64,000 nt of DNA from Onishia taeanensis (lineage in GTDB: Bacteria > Pseudomonadota > Gammaproteobacteria > Pseudomonadales > Halomonadaceae), in the NCBI RefSeq assembly GCF_013349955.1, contig NZ_JABVXC010000010.1, forward strand, positions 1 to 64,000, written 5' to 3'. Below, piece by piece: positions 62,631 to 64,000 of the stretch. The notes under the pieces are model-generated. The model saw nothing but the letters and a program-made list of their open reading frames with translations, was not told where the DNA came from and searched no databases. Numbering within the stretch: the stretch's first letter is position 1; every line of letters starts with the position of its first letter. The translations under genes and the position numbers were made by a program.

Positions 62631-64000
62631 TTATGAGGCGGAGGGGTTCTTTAGATAGGGGTTCTTGGGATAGAAGCGCTCCGGCATGCGCTCGATGTGG
62701 GCAAAGAACTTGGTGTCCTTGTAAGGCATCTTCATGAAGCCCGAGACGCCAAGGCCTTCGATCAACCCCACCGCCGAGAGGATATCATCCAGTCGCTTGC
62801 GAAACTCCGACTCGCGGCCCGGATCCAGCAGCCGGTAGTAGCTGTGGATCTTCAGGTGGGTGGGCAGCGCCTCGAAGATGATCATGCCGGTATGGTGGAT
62901 ATCATTGAGCGCCTCCAGAGAGGCAATGATCTCATCGGGCAGCACCAGAAATTCTTCCGGGTCGGGGCCATCTTCGAAATAGGAATGCACCCGGGTGTGA
63001 TCCTCGAGCTCGGGTACCGCGCTGACCTCGTAAGGCAGGCGCATGTCCGGGGTGAGAATAAAAGGCCGATCAGGCCCCAGCCGGTCGACGTGCAGGGTCT
63101 CACGAGCATTGAACAGGCAGCTCTTGAAGATCCCGCGACGGTAGATGGCCCTCGCCAGATTAATCATGTTGTTGACGGCGCTGACGAAGGCCGCCTTGAG
63201 GGCGGGATCATGCAGGTTAAGCGAGATATCGACGTAGATGCCGTCCGTTTCCCAGCGAATCGCCAGGCCACCTACCACGGGATAGCGACCGAGACGACTG
63301 ACCGCCGCCAGGAAGGCCTTCTCGGTTTCCCCCATGCCCTGCATGAAATTCTTGTAGTAACGGTCGAGCTGAACGTCGTTGACCTCGCTCATCTGCTCCG
63401 GCGCGCCTTCCTCGCGTAGGAAGGCCTTGCGCGAGCTATAGACCACGGTGTCGATCTCGCGCCCAACCGGACGCACCCAGACGGGCAGCAACGACGCCTC
63501 GGGGGGCTCGTCGAGCTCGACCATCACAGTACGCGCCAGCCGGGGCATCTGCTCGAGAAAGTAGTCCCCGGCCCGCATTCTCAGCGCCGGGTCCGGCGAG
63601 AGCATGGCATCGAGCATGCGGGCAAATTCCATCGGCAGGCCAAGCGAGGTGGCCGGTATCGCCCGGTGCCCGAAGCGGCAGGACTGCCCGGAGGCCAAGG
63701 CATATAGCGCCCCGGCCGCGCCCTGCTCATCGAAACGTGGCGATGACAGCGCGCCATTCAATTGCTCTTCGCCAATGAAATAGACATCACCAAGGCGGGC
63801 GTTGGTTTGCTGAAGGTTATCGGACATCAGCTCCATGACGTTGGTAGCCACGTGCTGCAAGCGTTCATCGAGCTGAGCAAAGACCGAAGAGCCCCAGTCG
63901 ATCAGGGCAATACGCTCGGTGGCGGCATCGAAGACCAGGTTCGAGGGCTTGATGTCACCATGAACCAGCGGCTTGCGCCGCCCGGACTCACGTCGCAGGT
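62631..64000 (-). CDS. Hanks-type protein-kinase-like protein, N-terminal part missing (cut by window edge)
   Basis: The frame is open to the right end of the window. Near its start it has a catalytic-loop-like HGDIKPSNLVFD (coding bases 63928-63963) and LIDWGSS (63891-63908) in place of the DFG motif. The HRD Arg is Gly here and DFG is DWG, so the protein may be regulated differently or have low activity. The kinase C-lobe follows to about 63550, and then comes a C-terminal region of about 300 residues (AAVSRLGRYPVVGG, SVSGFMKMPYKDT-like segments) that I do not recognise. It lies 164 bp upstream of mksB on the same strand. The N-lobe is outside the window. Confidence 0.75.
   Translation of the reverse strand, partial: LRRESGRRKPLVHGDIKPSNLVFDAATERIALIDWGSSVFAQLDERLQHVATNVMELMSDNLQQTNARLGDVYFIGEEQLNGALSSPRFDEQGAAGALYALASGQSCRFGHRAIPATSLGLPMEFARMLDAMLSPDPALRMRAGDYFLEQMPRLARTVMVELDEPPEASLLPVWVRPVGREIDTVVYSSRKAFLREEGAPEQMSEVNDVQLDRYYKNFMQGMGETEKAFLAAVSRLGRYPVVGGLAIRWETDGIYVDISLNLHDPALKAAFVSAVNNMINLARAIYRRGIFKSCLFNARETLHVDRLGPDRPFILTPDMRLPYEVSAVPELEDHTRVHSYFEDGPDPEEFLVLPDEIIASLEALNDIHHTGMIIFEALPTHLKIHSYYRLLDPGRESEFRKRLDDILSAVGLIEGLGVSGFMKMPYKDTKFFAHIERMPERFYPKNPYLKNPSAS

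Overview
The window looks like chromosome of a gammaproteobacterium, most likely a halophile of the Halomonas type. This is an inference from the acidic proteins, the GC-rich housekeeping genes (pyrC, hrpB, rsuA, rarD) and a Wza/Wzc/RfaH-type polysaccharide locus; no rRNA gene or other species marker is present. About 60% of the window is a surface-polysaccharide locus, and the rest is housekeeping and transport genes ending in a Wadjet-like MksBEFG operon.

Layout. (1) 1-2693, minus strand: start of UDP-glucose dehydrogenase, an O-antigen ligase/polymerase-like membrane protein and a UDP-glucuronate 4-epimerase. (2) 3245-6610, plus strand: a WbpM/PglF-type UDP-GlcNAc 4,6-dehydratase and a TviB/WbpO-type UDP-HexNAc 6-dehydrogenase, closed by two strong palindromes. 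(3) 6753-37104, minus strand: one run of 25 genes, about 30 kb, starting at wza and wzc directly behind an ops/JUMPstart element (GGCGGTAGCGTG). It continues with a nonulosonic-acid module (legB, legH, legI, legG, ptmE, legF, two SDRs, Gfo/Idh oxidoreductase, pyruvyl-transferase-like protein), a NodB deacetylase, a DUF4910/M28-like protein and a PglK-like ABC flippase. Then comes an AT-rich block (asparagine synthase, acyltransferase-like protein, glycosyltransferases, Wzy-like polymerase), and finally a pgl-like initiation set (PglA-like glycosyltransferase, PglC-like phosphoglycosyltransferase) with a PLP decarboxylase, an ATP-grasp ligase and a DegT aminotransferase. (4) 37719-48182: cold-shock protein, ZIP transporter, RpiR regulator with an aminotransferase, hrpB, pyrC, two small envelope proteins, rsuA and an omega-amidase-like protein. 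(5) 48362-55960, plus strand: rarD, a SulP transporter and a TRAP transporter flanked by a GntR and a MarR-like regulator. (6) 56014-62466, minus strand: mksB-mksE-mksF-mksG with overlapping ends. (7) 62631-64000: an incomplete Hanks-type kinase-like protein.

How the genes probably work together. WbpM, the DegT aminotransferase and the PglC-like transferase could build and load a diamino-trideoxy sugar on undecaprenyl phosphate. PglA-like and other glycosyltransferases extend it with uronic acids (Ugd, epimerase, TviB) and a legionaminic-type acid made through a GDP-sugar route. A PglK-like flippase, Wzy-like polymerase and Wzc/Wza would then flip, polymerise and export it. The ops element suggests that RfaH keeps polymerase transcribing through the long operon. 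The least explained parts are the aminotransferase/ATP-grasp/decarboxylase cassette, the absence of a recognisable LegC aminotransferase beside legB, the DUF4910/deacetylase/SDR/Gfo set, and the Mks operon with a B-E-F-G gene order.
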